From the NCBI GenBank assembly GCA_016219545.1, contig JACRMH010000062.1:62001-126000 (forward strand): DNA of 64,000 bases, given 5' to 3'. The first letter of the stretch is position 1. Each line of letters begins with the position of its first letter. This stretch comes from Chloroflexota bacterium (GTDB lineage Bacteria > Chloroflexota > Anaerolineae > Anaerolineales > Villigracilaceae). This document shows, in pieces, positions 35,116 through 43,350 of the stretch. The notes under the pieces are model-generated. The model saw only the letters and a list, made by a program, of their open reading frames with translations, was not told where the DNA came from and ran no database searches. The position numbers and the translations under genes were made by a program.

Positions 35116-35162
35116 AAAGCACGAAAGCATAGTTCGTGGGATTTACTAAAAGCCGAGACACG

Positions 35163-35196
35163 ATTCCCCTTATGTCACTTGTGGCACAAGGGGAAT
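35163..35196 (+). terminator. Stem-loop in the gap after the HAD gene
   Basis: ATTCCCCTT pairs with AAGGGGAAT, continued after one mismatch by TGTCA/TGGCA around a CTTG loop: about 14 pairs. There is no T-run. The rest of the 313-base gap (35116-35428) holds nothing I can identify apart from a 60-codon open frame that does not look like protein. Confidence 0.45.
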
Positions 35197-35428
35197 TATT
35201 TACATCAGGTATATGGACGACCAAAGCGTCAGCAAGTTGGCAATTCCTCCTCCAAGTGATGGAGGCAAGTATCCCCCAGCAGATGGATGCGATCAAGGAG
35301 TGTTCCCTCTATAATTGATTCATGATTGGTATTTTTCTCGGAACCAGTTCCTATCTCAAGGGCATAAATTAGAGACAATACAGACAATGAACTGCCCATG
35401 AATATCATGAAATTATAAGAAATCTAAC

Positions 35429-36385
35429 ATGCCAGAAAAAAGAACCTCTCACCGCCCACTCCGGGCAAAACTCATCTTTAACGGGATATCCGGCCGATCG
35501 AACGAATCACCGAAGCAGCTGGACGATATCCTGACCGAGATGCAAAACCGGAATATATTGCCGGAAGTCTATATGGTGCACCCCGACAGTCAAATTAAAT
35601 CCGTGGTTCGAAGCGCAATTAAGGATGGCATCAATTTGATCGTTGTAGCAGGTGGTGATGGCACTATTGATAGTGTCATGGGGGACATGATCGGCAGCCC
35701 TGCAACTCTTGGCATTATTCCCACCGGTACGCGAAACAATTTGGCCTTTAACCTGGGGATTCCCGATACGATTGCGGGTGCCATTGCACTCCTGCGCAAG
35801 GGTCGCCGCCTTAAGATCGATGTTGGAAGTATGCGAAGTGGCCGATCCAGCCAATGGTTCCTGGAAGATGCCACATTGGGACTCTTATCTGATATATACC
35901 CGTTTGCAGACAGTGTCCAGCACGGCGATCTGACACAGATCGGAAATCTACTCTCGACAGTAGTCTCTTCAACGCCTTCGCATCTGCGAATGATTCTTGA
36001 GGGACGGAAGCGGATCGATATGAGTGCATACATGGTATTGATTGCCAATATGCCTTATATCGGGCCGCGCTTTCAAATCTCCCCCGATGTATCCTGGAAT
36101 GACAATTTCCTGGATGTATTTGTCTTTTCAGATATGAGCAAGATGGATTTGATCTCCTATGCCGTGCAGTCCACTGGAGGTGCTGTAGAGGATGCACGCA
36201 TCAAGCATTTCCGCGTCAAGCGGCTGACGATCCATTCCGACCCGCCAATGCCTGTACTTGCCGACGGTATGCCTCTTGAACAGGGTCCGGTAACCGCACT
36301 GGTTCATCCTCACGCCCTCACGGTTATAGGCGGCGCAGCTAATAAAGCAATGGGGGAACAACCCACAGCATCGCCGACTTCCTGA
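35429..36385 (+). CDS. Diacylglycerol kinase-family lipid kinase (YegS/BmrU-like)
   Basis: 318 residues. The catalytic domain has VVAGGDGTIDSVMGDM (GGDGT at 75-79) and the partner motif GIIPTGTRNNLAFNLGIP. A beta-sandwich second domain has FQISPDVSWNDNFLDVFVF and VLADGMPLEQGPV. Members phosphorylate diacylglycerol, sphingoid bases or related lipids using ATP. The exact lipid cannot be told. It ends one base before a very strong terminator. Confidence 0.9.
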   Translation: MPEKRTSHRPLRAKLIFNGISGRSNESPKQLDDILTEMQNRNILPEVYMVHPDSQIKSVVRSAIKDGINLIVVAGGDGTIDSVMGDMIGSPATLGIIPTGTRNNLAFNLGIPDTIAGAIALLRKGRRLKIDVGSMRSGRSSQWFLEDATLGLLSDIYPFADSVQHGDLTQIGNLLSTVVSSTPSHLRMILEGRKRIDMSAYMVLIANMPYIGPRFQISPDVSWNDNFLDVFVFSDMSKMDLISYAVQSTGGAVEDARIKHFRVKRLTIHSDPPMPVLADGMPLEQGPVTALVHPHALTVIGGAANKAMGEQPTASPTS

Positions 36386-36426
36386 AGTACGAAAAAACCG
36401 ACTGTAACAGTCGGTTTTTTCGTACT
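36386..36426. terminator. Bidirectional terminator, 20-bp arms
   Basis: AGTACGAAAAAACCGACTGT, one A, then its exact reverse complement. A- and T-runs on both sides let it end both the lipid kinase transcript (plus) and the tRNA-Asp transcript (minus). Confidence 0.95.
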
Positions 36427-36438
36427 TACTCATCTGTG

Positions 36439-36512
36439 CGGTCCCGACGGGATTCGAACCCGCGATCTCGGCCTTGACAGGGCCGCATGTTAGGCCGCTA
36501 CACCACGGGACC
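36439..36512 (-). tRNA. tRNA-Asp (anticodon GTC)
   Basis: Minus strand, 74 bases. Acceptor GGTCCCG/CGGGACC with discriminator G, anticodon stem CGGCC/GGCCG around CTGTCAA (anticodon at 36478-36476), T-arm GCGGGTTCGAATCCCGT. CCA is not encoded. It lies alone between the bidirectional terminator and the glycosyltransferase gene. Confidence 0.97.
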
Positions 36513-36606
36513 ATCTAACAAGCGGGCGCGAGTTTACCACGAGGATATAAACATGTCAATAAATATGCCGTGGTTTGTTTTAGCCAACAGAAGTTAAAGT
36601 TTCCAG

Positions 36607-37728
36607 TTATTCACGCGTGGACAAAACCTGTTTCCATAAAATGTAAACGACTGCGCCCGTATTGATCAAAGCCGCGAACATCACTATATAAACTGGAGCG
36701 CCCATAAGAAATCGGGAATAAGAAAGGCCTGAAATCACCTGATAGACTAAAGGGACAAACCACATCTCAGGAGCAAAAATAACAGCCGCGACTGAAAACA
36801 CATCAACAGGATAAAAATAGCGGTCATGCATTTTAGGAAGCACGAAAGGTGCAAGAGCCAAGGCAGCCAAAGCCATGAGAACAACTTGACGATGAGTCAA
36901 CTTGTTCTTTGCACGCCAGTTGACCCAGCCCCAAGTACTCATTGCAACTACAAAAACACTCAGCCCGATCCACAAGCCGACATCATAAAACGAACTTGGT
37001 ACAAAAATATATAAATTAGGTGCATTCCTCGAAAGGTCGCGGAATTGCCCCAATTGACCGGCGTAAATAGTTAAGATGCTCAACCAACTTCTACCGGTCA
37101 ATGCGGCTGGGATGCCTAAAATCACATAGACGGCCGGAACCAATAAAAAGTGATGCCAGCGAATCTTTCCTTTTAAAAATAGAATCCCCAAAAATGGCAA
37201 AAGAAAAATGGATTGCGACTTGAATGAAAAAGCGACCCCAAATGCAGCCATCGCCCAAAAAGGTTTTTCCTTTAATAAGAGATAAACACAAACCAACAGG
37301 AACGATGTGTATAAACTATCTATCTGTCCCCAACCTGTGCTGTTGAACAGGATCGTCGGCAAAATAAAAAAGCCGGATGCAATGAAATAAGGCGTATCGT
37401 CATCGTAGCGCAAACGCGCCATGAGTAAAATTGTGAAAGCTGAAATAAGATCGAAAAAAGTGGGGATGAGTTTTAATGCCGCAACACTTCCCACCCATTT
37501 CGGCAGCAACGTTGAAAACCAAAGCAAATAAAGATAAGCGGGCGGATAATTTGAAAAACTTTCATCTGCCAGCCCTGCGAAGCCGTAAGCATGAACATGG
37601 TCATACCATGTTTGGAGCAGGGTCAAATCGCGGTTTACATATTCAAGAATTTCATAACGAACTACAAGGGACAATGTAAATAGTACTATGCTCAAAAGTA
37701 ATAGCGGACGTTTTCGGATCATGTTCAT
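36607..37728 (-). CDS. Membrane glycosyltransferase (GT-C, PIG-M/GT87-like)
   Basis: 373 residues with about ten helices. The first outer loop contains VNRDLTLLQTWYDH and ADESFSNYPPAYLYLLW; the NYPPAYLY and later GWGQIDSLYTSFLL stretches are typical of polyprenyl-phosphate-sugar-dependent mannosyl- or glucosyltransferases. A late KMHDRYFYP motif is also shared by that group. The start overlaps the upstream stop (ATGA), tying it to the preceding helicase-like gene, an odd pairing of functions. Confidence 0.8.
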   Translation of the reverse strand: MNMIRKRPLLLLSIVLFTLSLVVRYEILEYVNRDLTLLQTWYDHVHAYGFAGLADESFSNYPPAYLYLLWFSTLLPKWVGSVAALKLIPTFFDLISAFTILLMARLRYDDDTPYFIASGFFILPTILFNSTGWGQIDSLYTSFLLVCVYLLLKEKPFWAMAAFGVAFSFKSQSIFLLPFLGILFLKGKIRWHHFLLVPAVYVILGIPAALTGRSWLSILTIYAGQLGQFRDLSRNAPNLYIFVPSSFYDVGLWIGLSVFVVAMSTWGWVNWRAKNKLTHRQVVLMALAALALAPFVLPKMHDRYFYPVDVFSVAAVIFAPEMWFVPLVYQVISGLSYSRFLMGAPVYIVMFAALINTGAVVYILWKQVLSTRE

Positions 37729-39818
37729 GAATTATTTTGGAATTGCAAAACCTTTTGAAAGGCCTTGAGTAACTCGCCGCGCTGCTCAAACCCCGTTTCA
37801 CTTAATTCAGCCAGTCCAAGATAAACACGTTCACGGCACCGATGTAACAGCCCTGAGATAAGCCGCGCCATGGCTTCCTTTGACGTGCGGACTTCATCGG
37901 CATCGCCCCAGACCTGGTCACTGCGCCAGTCACGTGAGAGCACATACGGGTGCGTCAGCGGCTGCGCCAAACGCTGGTACCAGCCGCTCGAACCGGGATC
38001 AAGCCAAAACTGGATCGTGACCGGGCGGTTCATCATCAAAAAACTATAAGCAGGCGCGACCAACACCGCATCATCTTCCTGTGGATTCCACGCTTCGACA
38101 TAAGACGCAGCGATGACACCATCTTCCAACATGCGGATATATTCCTGTCCGAGACTCGATCCTTCCACGCCTTGGGCTGGTTCCAAAGCCTGACGGAATT
38201 TCTTTACCGATTCAACGAGGCTCGCCGCCACACGCACCGAATCAAAATTATCGTGGTAACCAAACTCAGGCTGGGATAATACTTCGCCGAAGACCTTGCG
38301 GAAGAAATGGTCGAGCGGCAGAACCTCAGAATTGCAATATTCGTTGAGCCAATGATAAAGGGTTGAATAGCGTTGACCAATGCTGTATGTAATTCTTTCC
38401 TGTACATCAGCTTTTATGCCATCAAAAGGTGCAAGAGCCAGATCGCGCGGACGATACACAATGTCCGTTAGAAGTTGCGCGCGGATCAGGTCGAGCCCCT
38501 GGATGGATTGCATGAACATATACGCCACATCAAATTTTGGGGGGCGAATATTCCATTGCGGATGCGCCAGCGCAGCGAGCGTGAGAAGCGCGTGGCTCGC
38601 AGGCTCATCATTCAGCGAACGCGAAGGGCGATGCGAACGCCAGGGGATTTGCATCGTCTCCAAACGATGAGTAAGTGAAAAACGCAGAGCATCGGAAAGA
38701 TACGGAGCAAGGATCACTATTTCGGAAGCAGGAATGCCTGATTCAGTTAATTGCTTAACTTCGTTAGCAACCGCATCCAGCAACTCAGGATAATAATGTG
38801 TTTGGATGAACGCCAATGTGCTCTCATCGTATGGTTGTGGTTCAATATTTGATGTCACTTCCGGCGCAATTGCAGCAGTTAATCCAACATCTAAATTAGC
38901 GATGGATTCAGACATGACGAATGAGTCAATCAACTCAATTTGTTCTTGGCAAAGTTCCCGCAAAGCCCGGGCAGTATGTACATCCGCACCGAGGAAACGG
39001 CGATAACCAGCATTTTCGTCATAGATAAGAAGTGTCGATTCAAACTCAGGCAGCCAGTCACGGATGATGTCATGAGTGCGCGGACCATCTTCTTCGATAT
39101 TGTCATAGATCAAGTGACGGTAGGTCTGCGTTAGATAATTGCGGACGATTTTCTGCGGCCAGAGGACATTGCCGAATACTTCAAGTTGAAGTGAGAAGTC
39201 CAGCAGATTATGGTCAAGACAATATTGCCGAAAAAGATTGGCGCACTCCTGCGCATCTACATAGACTCGGCGTTGGGCGGGGTCGCCAAAATAAGCCGAG
39301 TCCAGCCGGCTGCTGATCTGCGTATGTGGGAAACCGATAACAGCGGATTTATTTAGGTTGTCAATAATTTGGGAATACAAGCGATTGCGGTCTATCGTCA
39401 CGGATTCAAAGTAGCCTTTTTCCAACAACGGCAGGACGATATGCGCCATGTAATATTGGGCGGTCTCAAGCGTTAGAAAGATCGGAGGCTGGTCGGGTTT
39501 GGCAAAGCCTGCCTGTTCCGCCGCGAGGGGCCAGAATAGGTCACACATGCGCCTGGCAAGCCCGCCAAGCGTGGCAGGCGTCACAGCGCCGCCTGCGATG
39601 GTCTCAGGTGACTGCATGACCTCAATATAAGGCTCCTGCAAGGTCCGCTGCGGGGTAAGCATGAGGATCGAGTCACCGGGCACGCCTTGTGAAAGCAAAT
39701 ACGTCAGCCGGGCAACACCCGCAGTCGTCTTCCCCACACCCGCAGGACCCGAGACGAAGAGACGAGAGTCAAGGGGCGAGTCAACGATTTGACGCTGGGC
39801 AGGCGAAAGGTCAGGCAT
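37725..39818 (-). CDS. Degenerate UvrD/AddB-like P-loop protein
   Basis: 697 residues. The N-terminus reads like a superfamily 1 helicase: SPAQRQIVDSP (Q motif) and SGPAGVGKTT (Walker A). Further motifs are worn: YDNIEEDG stands where DExx should be, and LLIYDENAGYRRFLGA where the GDxxQxI motif III should be. No final GxTRAK-type motif VI is visible; the end is a short helical region. It resembles AddB/RecC-like proteins that keep the P-loop but have lost translocation. Predicted role: DNA repair or recombination, or a structural partner. It starts 11 bases after the hydrolase gene. Confidence 0.7.
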   Translation of the reverse strand: MPDLSPAQRQIVDSPLDSRLFVSGPAGVGKTTAGVARLTYLLSQGVPGDSILMLTPQRTLQEPYIEVMQSPETIAGGAVTPATLGGLARRMCDLFWPLAAEQAGFAKPDQPPIFLTLETAQYYMAHIVLPLLEKGYFESVTIDRNRLYSQIIDNLNKSAVIGFPHTQISSRLDSAYFGDPAQRRVYVDAQECANLFRQYCLDHNLLDFSLQLEVFGNVLWPQKIVRNYLTQTYRHLIYDNIEEDGPRTHDIIRDWLPEFESTLLIYDENAGYRRFLGADVHTARALRELCQEQIELIDSFVMSESIANLDVGLTAAIAPEVTSNIEPQPYDESTLAFIQTHYYPELLDAVANEVKQLTESGIPASEIVILAPYLSDALRFSLTHRLETMQIPWRSHRPSRSLNDEPASHALLTLAALAHPQWNIRPPKFDVAYMFMQSIQGLDLIRAQLLTDIVYRPRDLALAPFDGIKADVQERITYSIGQRYSTLYHWLNEYCNSEVLPLDHFFRKVFGEVLSQPEFGYHDNFDSVRVAASLVESVKKFRQALEPAQGVEGSSLGQEYIRMLEDGVIAASYVEAWNPQEDDAVLVAPAYSFLMMNRPVTIQFWLDPGSSGWYQRLAQPLTHPYVLSRDWRSDQVWGDADEVRTSKEAMARLISGLLHRCRERVYLGLAELSETGFEQRGELLKAFQKVLQFQNNS

Positions 39819-39829
39819 GAGGCGAGGGT

Positions 39830-40501
39830 TTAACTCAAATGCTTCTTGAAGAATTTCTTCACTCGTTCCCAGGCATCCTTGGATGCTTCCGGGATATAGA
39901 CTTTCGGATCACTATCGCGGAAAAATGCGTGACCTGAATTCGGGTACGTAATGACTTCGTGCTCAACACCGACATCATCCAACAATTTGTCGAATTCTTC
40001 CACCGTGCCGGCAGGGATGGAAACATCGGCATCGCCGAACAAACCCAACACGGGAGCTTTGAGATCGGCTCGTAATTGATCGAAGATGGTTTGCATACCG
40101 CCGCCATAAAATGTGCAAATGGCATCCAGAGGACGGCTTAAGCCGAGCGTAAGCGACATGCGCCCGCCAAAACAAAAACCGACACTGCCTATTTTGCCGC
40201 TGCATTGCGGATGGGCTTTGAGCGCATCAAAAAGGGATTGGAGATCAAGATATGCATTAGGTCCATATTTCTGCACGAGCTTCGTGGCAGTATCGCCATC
40301 GCCAAGCTGGGCAAGTTCGCCATGATAAAGATCGGGGGCAAAGGCGAGATACCCTTCCAGCGCAAAACGGTCAGCGATGGATTTTGTCTGCGCATCCAGC
40401 CCCCACCATTCCTGAATGACGATCACGGCGGGATATTTCCCATTGCCTGTAGGCTTTGCAAGATGTCCATTTACAGAACCAAGCTGAATCATTTCACTCA
40501 T
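39830..40501 (-). CDS. Dienelactone hydrolase family protein
   Basis: 223-residue alpha/beta hydrolase with a Cys nucleophile in VGFCFGGRM (Cys110), Asp in GDADVSIP and His in NSGHAFFRD, plus EWWGLDAQ near residue 31 where the family keeps a conserved Glu. Such enzymes open lactones or act as broad esterases. AAGGAG lies seven bases before the ATG. The promoter region carries a near-perfect Fur-type operator, so expression may respond to metal or peroxide. Confidence 0.9.
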   Translation of the reverse strand: MSEMIQLGSVNGHLAKPTGNGKYPAVIVIQEWWGLDAQTKSIADRFALEGYLAFAPDLYHGELAQLGDGDTATKLVQKYGPNAYLDLQSLFDALKAHPQCSGKIGSVGFCFGGRMSLTLGLSRPLDAICTFYGGGMQTIFDQLRADLKAPVLGLFGDADVSIPAGTVEEFDKLLDDVGVEHEVITYPNSGHAFFRDSDPKVYIPEASKDAWERVKKFFKKHLS

Positions 40502-40519
40502 GGCGCTTCTCCTTTTTAC

Positions 40520-40534
40520 GGATAATGATTATCA
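40520..40534. promoter_or_regulatory. Fur/PerR/Zur-type operator
   Basis: GGATAATGATTATCA matches the 7-1-7 consensus TGATAATNATTATCA at 14 of 15 positions. It covers the predicted transcription start of the hydrolase operon, a position suited to repression. Confidence 0.6.
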
Positions 40535-40562
40535 GGATATACGAGATGAGGATGTTTGTCAA
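40534..40562 (-). promoter_or_regulatory. Promoter of the hydrolase operon
   Basis: Minus strand TTGACA (40562-40557), 17-base spacer, TATCCT (40539-40534). The start site would fall near 40527, inside the Fur-like operator. Confidence 0.55.
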
Positions 40563-40567
40563 TACAG

Positions 40568-40596
40568 TTGTAATAAGCATCGGAGTATTGTATATT
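40568..40596 (+). promoter_or_regulatory. Promoter of the 157-residue orphan gene
   Basis: TTGTAA (40568-40573), 17-base spacer, TATATT (40591-40596), then AAGGAG before the ATG at 40625. It is divergent from the hydrolase promoter and overlaps it. Confidence 0.5.
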
Positions 40597-40624
40597 TGGG
40601 CAAACTATTTTTAAGGAGCCCTCC

Positions 40625-41098
40625 ATGCCCGCACCGACCAATGCTGTAACTAAAGGCGGATTTGTTCCCGTCGCATCTGCCCCTCACGTGAAATTTTCAG
40701 ATCAATTAACCCATTCCATCACGGATATTTCCAGGATCATCGAACAACATAAAGGGATGATCGACTCGATCCAGGAGATCGCGATCGAACTCACATCATC
40801 CATTGGCTCGCTGCATACACTTACCGTGCATTATGCAAAAACTGCCAATGCCATTTTAGATGTGCTTCTCCCGATCCTTAAAAACCTGCCAATCATCCCA
40901 AAGAATGTGATGGAACTGCTAACCAATCTTGAACTCATCACGCAGAAGATCATTGACAATGAAGTTGCCACATCCAAAACGATCAATGATGTACACTCAG
41001 GATTAAAAACAGGAGATGTGAATAAGATCAAAGGTCATGCCACCGACCTTCAAGCGGTAACGCGGACTCTGACCGCCATGATCCCCAGGCAGAATTAA
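40625..41098 (+). CDS. Hypothetical helical protein
   Basis: 157 residues, not recognised. No signal peptide or membrane helix. From residue about 25 it is almost wholly predicted helix with hydrophobic repeats (ISRIIEQHKGMIDSIQEIAIELTSS and similar), suggesting a long helical bundle or coiled coil. AAGGAGCCCTCC precedes the ATG and a strong terminator follows, so it is a single-gene unit. A structural or regulatory protein is plausible. Confidence 0.7.
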   Translation: MPAPTNAVTKGGFVPVASAPHVKFSDQLTHSITDISRIIEQHKGMIDSIQEIAIELTSSIGSLHTLTVHYAKTANAILDVLLPILKNLPIIPKNVMELLTNLELITQKIIDNEVATSKTINDVHSGLKTGDVNKIKGHATDLQAVTRTLTAMIPRQN

Positions 41099-41160
41099 AA
41101 CGCCTCGCACTGACCTGTAACCTGCGAAAACGCCTTTGACATTTTTGCCCCTTTTGAGTG

Positions 41161-41193
41161 ACTCTGCCAGCCGCAGAATTGGGCTGGCAGAGT
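41161..41193 (+). terminator. Strong hairpin terminator, 12-bp stem
   Basis: ACTCTGCCAGCC and GGCTGGCAGAGT enclose nine bases and are followed by TGAATTTT. It ends the orphan-gene transcript and insulates the rplU promoter. Confidence 0.85.
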
Positions 41194-41215
41194 TGAATTT
41201 TGCCGCAAAATATCG

Positions 41216-41245
41216 TTGACAGTTGCGCCACCCCGCATGTATAAT
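41216..41245 (+). promoter_or_regulatory. Consensus promoter of rplU-rpmA-rpmE
   Basis: TTGACA (41216-41221), 18-base spacer, TATAAT (41240-41245) with TG directly before it. This is the best match to the sigma-70 consensus in the window. Confidence 0.85.
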
Positions 41246-41251
41246 ACCGTC

Positions 41252-41338
41252 CGCTAAATAACCCAGCTTCCCCACGACTAGGCGTAGAGTGTAAGTTCTC
41301 CGCATGGTACGCGGCGAAGTGATGACTGGAGAAAATAA
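41252..41338 (+). ncRNA. Possible L21-type leader RNA
   Basis: The 87-base untranslated leader of rplU can form stems (for example CCGC/GCGG around 41300-41318) and ends at GGAGAAAATAA. Ribosomal L21 operons often carry autoregulatory leaders at this place. I could not match the published L21 leader fold. Confidence 0.3.
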
Positions 41339-41857
41339 ATGAGAATTGCAATCGTTGAAAGTGGTGGCAAGCAATACCGCGCCATCGAAGGTTCCACAAT
41401 TGACGTGGACCGCCTCGCCTTTGAAGTAGGCAAAAAGTTTGACTTTGAACGTGTCCTGCTCATGGCGGACGAAGACATCGTAATGGTCGGCACCCCCACA
41501 GTCGGCGAGATCATTGTCTCTGCCACAGTGGTTGACCATGTAAAAGGTCCCAAGGTTACTTCTTTCAAATATCGCCCCAAGAAGCGCATCCGCGTTAAAG
41601 GCGGACATCGTCATTTCTACACCCGCCTGATGATCGATTTCATCGGCAAGGCTGGTGAAGAACGCAAGGCCAAGGTAGAAAAAGAAGTTGTCGTTGTAGC
41701 GGACGCACCTGCCGAGGTAGTGGAAGAACCCAAGGTTGAGAAGCAGAAGAAGGCTTCGTCAAAAGAAATGGTGAAGAAACCCGCAGCAACCAAAACGGCT
41801 CCCAAGTCTTCAACTACAACCAAGAAGACTGTTAGCAAGAAGACTGATAAGAAGTAG
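41339..41857 (+). CDS. rplU: Ribosomal protein L21 with Lys/Ala-rich tail
   Basis: 50S subunit protein. Residues 1-102 are a normal L21 (MRIAIVESGGKQYRA, KVTSFKYRPKKRIRVKGGHR). Residues about 103-172 are an added low-complexity tail alternating acidic and then Lys/Thr/Ala-rich, probably disordered and RNA-contacting. GGAGAAAATAA precedes the ATG. First gene of the rplU-rpmA-rpmE operon. Confidence 0.96.
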   Translation: MRIAIVESGGKQYRAIEGSTIDVDRLAFEVGKKFDFERVLLMADEDIVMVGTPTVGEIIVSATVVDHVKGPKVTSFKYRPKKRIRVKGGHRHFYTRLMIDFIGKAGEERKAKVEKEVVVVADAPAEVVEEPKVEKQKKASSKEMVKKPAATKTAPKSSTTTKKTVSKKTDKK

Positions 41858-41870
41858 AGTGAGGTAGATA

Positions 41871-42131
41871 ATGGCTCATAAAACAGGTGGCGGATCAACC
41901 CGCAACGGTCGTGACAGCAATGCCCAGCGTTTGGGCGTGAAGCGTTACGCCGGTCAATTTGTCCTTTCCGGTAACATCCTTGTCCGCCAGCGCGGCACCA
42001 AGATCAAACCGGGTATTAATGTTTTGGTCGGCAAAGACGATACCTTGTTCGCAGTAGCGGACGGGGTCGTGATGTTCGATGTAGTCCATGGACGCAAGCG
42101 CGTGAACATCGTGCCTGTCGAGGCGGAGTAA
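41871..42131 (+). CDS. rpmA: Ribosomal protein L27
   Basis: 50S protein whose N-terminal arm reaches the peptidyl transferase centre. 86 residues starting MAHKTGGGSTRNGRDSNAQR with the usual RLGVKRYAGQ and RQRGTKI segments. The N-terminus is mature, with no cleavable Firmicute-type extension. GAGTGAGGTAGATA precedes the ATG; rpmE begins one base after its stop. Confidence 0.97.
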   Translation: MAHKTGGGSTRNGRDSNAQRLGVKRYAGQFVLSGNILVRQRGTKIKPGINVLVGKDDTLFAVADGVVMFDVVHGRKRVNIVPVEAE

Positions 42132-42132
42132 C

Positions 42133-42660
42133 ATGAAAGCAGAAATCCATCCTACAGTGTACGATGCAAATGTAACCTGCGCCTCCTGCGGCAAAACATG
42201 GGTAACCACTTCCACCCGGAAGGAATTACGCATTGACGTGTGCTCCAACTGTCATCCATTCTTCACGGGTGAAGCCGCGCGCATCATGGATATCGAAGGT
42301 CAGGTAGACCGCTTCTACAAGAAGCTCTCCGCCCGCCAGACATATGTTGAACAGCAGAAGACCAAGGAAGAGGCTTCGAACTCTCCTGACCGCTCAGTAG
42401 ACGATCTCGAACTTTCCCCCCGCGCAACTGATGCGCTTAAGAAAGCTGGCATTTTGAGCTTTGGTCAAATGCTCGCCAAACTTGGCGAAGGCAATGCGGC
42501 CGTGTTGGAGATCGCAGGCTTTGGTCAGTCATCCCTGACTGCGGCAAAGAAGAAACTGCGTGCTTTGGGTTTTGATGTCCCCGAAGTTCCAGATGCCCCC
42601 AAACCTCCCAAAGCTCCCAAAGTAGCCGCTGAAACCACTGAAGCTGAAGCAAGCGAATAG
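42133..42660 (+). CDS. rpmE: Ribosomal protein L31 fused to an RNA polymerase alpha-CTD-like domain
   Basis: 175 residues. Residues 1-70 are a zinc-type L31: CASC (16, 19), CSNC (37, 40), HPFFTG and GQVDRFYKK. After a short linker, residues about 86-150 closely resemble the C-terminal domain of RNA polymerase alpha: SVDDLELSPRATDALKKAG, then VLEIAGFGQSSLTAAKKKL. The alpha position Arg265 is kept (Arg97), as are the Gly and the last Ser of the second DNA-contact loop; Asn268 and Lys298 are changed. A Pro/Ala/Glu tail ends it. Normal L31 is about 70 residues, so the second half is an unusual addition. Confidence 0.92.
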   Translation: MKAEIHPTVYDANVTCASCGKTWVTTSTRKELRIDVCSNCHPFFTGEAARIMDIEGQVDRFYKKLSARQTYVEQQKTKEEASNSPDRSVDDLELSPRATDALKKAGILSFGQMLAKLGEGNAAVLEIAGFGQSSLTAAKKKLRALGFDVPEVPDAPKPPKAPKVAAETTEAEASE

Positions 42661-42701
42661 TTCGGATACTTTGTCAGCTTGTGACTTCTCAGGTAAACTA
42701 G

Positions 42702-42733
42702 ACAGGCAGATGCTCAAGCATCTGCCTGTTTTT
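42702..42733 (+). terminator. Terminator of the rplU operon
   Basis: ACAGGCAGATGCT, a 2-base loop, and its exact reverse complement, then TTTT, 42 bases after the rpmE stop. Confidence 0.93.
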
Positions 42734-42775
42734 CATCATTGATATACATATTATCGCAAGACAAAGAGAGGAATT

Positions 42776-43345
42776 ATGCGTCATACACACGGTTCCATTG
42801 AAGTTGTCTGCGGTTCCATGTTCAGCGGCAAGACAGATGAACTGATCCGCCGGCTTGTAAGAGCAACGATAGCAAAACAAAAAGTTCAAGTATTCAAACC
42901 CGCCATAGACATCCGCTATGCCGTGGAAAAAGTCGCTTCTCATGCCGGCTCAACCTATGATGCGATCCCCGTTGAATTCGCCGCCGACATTCGCTCCAAA
43001 CTGGATGCAGATACAACAGTCGTCGGCATTGACGAAGCACAATTCTTCGACGCCGAAGTTGTGACCATTGCGCAGGAACTGGCGTCACGCGGCGTGCGTG
43101 TGATCGTGGCAGGACTCGATACAGATTTCCGCGGCGAGCCTTTTGGCTCCATGCCCATCCTCATGGCAGAAGCGGAGAATGTTGCCAAGCTTCATGCCAT
43201 CTGCATGGTCTGCGGTGACGACGCCTCACGCACCCAAAGACTCGTCAACGGCAAACCCGCCCGACACGATGACCCTGTTGTGATCGTCGGCGCATCTGAA
43301 ATGTACGAAGCACGTTGTCGTCAGCACCACGAAGTACCGAAATAG
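42776..43345 (+). CDS. tdk: Thymidine kinase
   Basis: Salvage enzyme making dTMP from thymidine. 189 residues of the type II, zinc-containing family: Walker A GSMFSGKT at 13-20, GIDEAQFFD with the catalytic Glu87, lasso loop near GASEMYEARCR, and zinc ligands from CMVC and C-terminal Cys/His. GAGAGGAATT precedes the ATG. hpt, another salvage gene, follows after a repeat element. Confidence 0.96.
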   Translation: MRHTHGSIEVVCGSMFSGKTDELIRRLVRATIAKQKVQVFKPAIDIRYAVEKVASHAGSTYDAIPVEFAADIRSKLDADTTVVGIDEAQFFDAEVVTIAQELASRGVRVIVAGLDTDFRGEPFGSMPILMAEAENVAKLHAICMVCGDDASRTQRLVNGKPARHDDPVVIVGASEMYEARCRQHHEVPK

Positions 43346-43350
43346 TTTCA

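Noticed and set aside
35136..35318. 60-codon frame in the gap after the HAD phosphatase gene
   Set aside because: It runs through a hairpin, has no ribosome site and no protein-like pattern.
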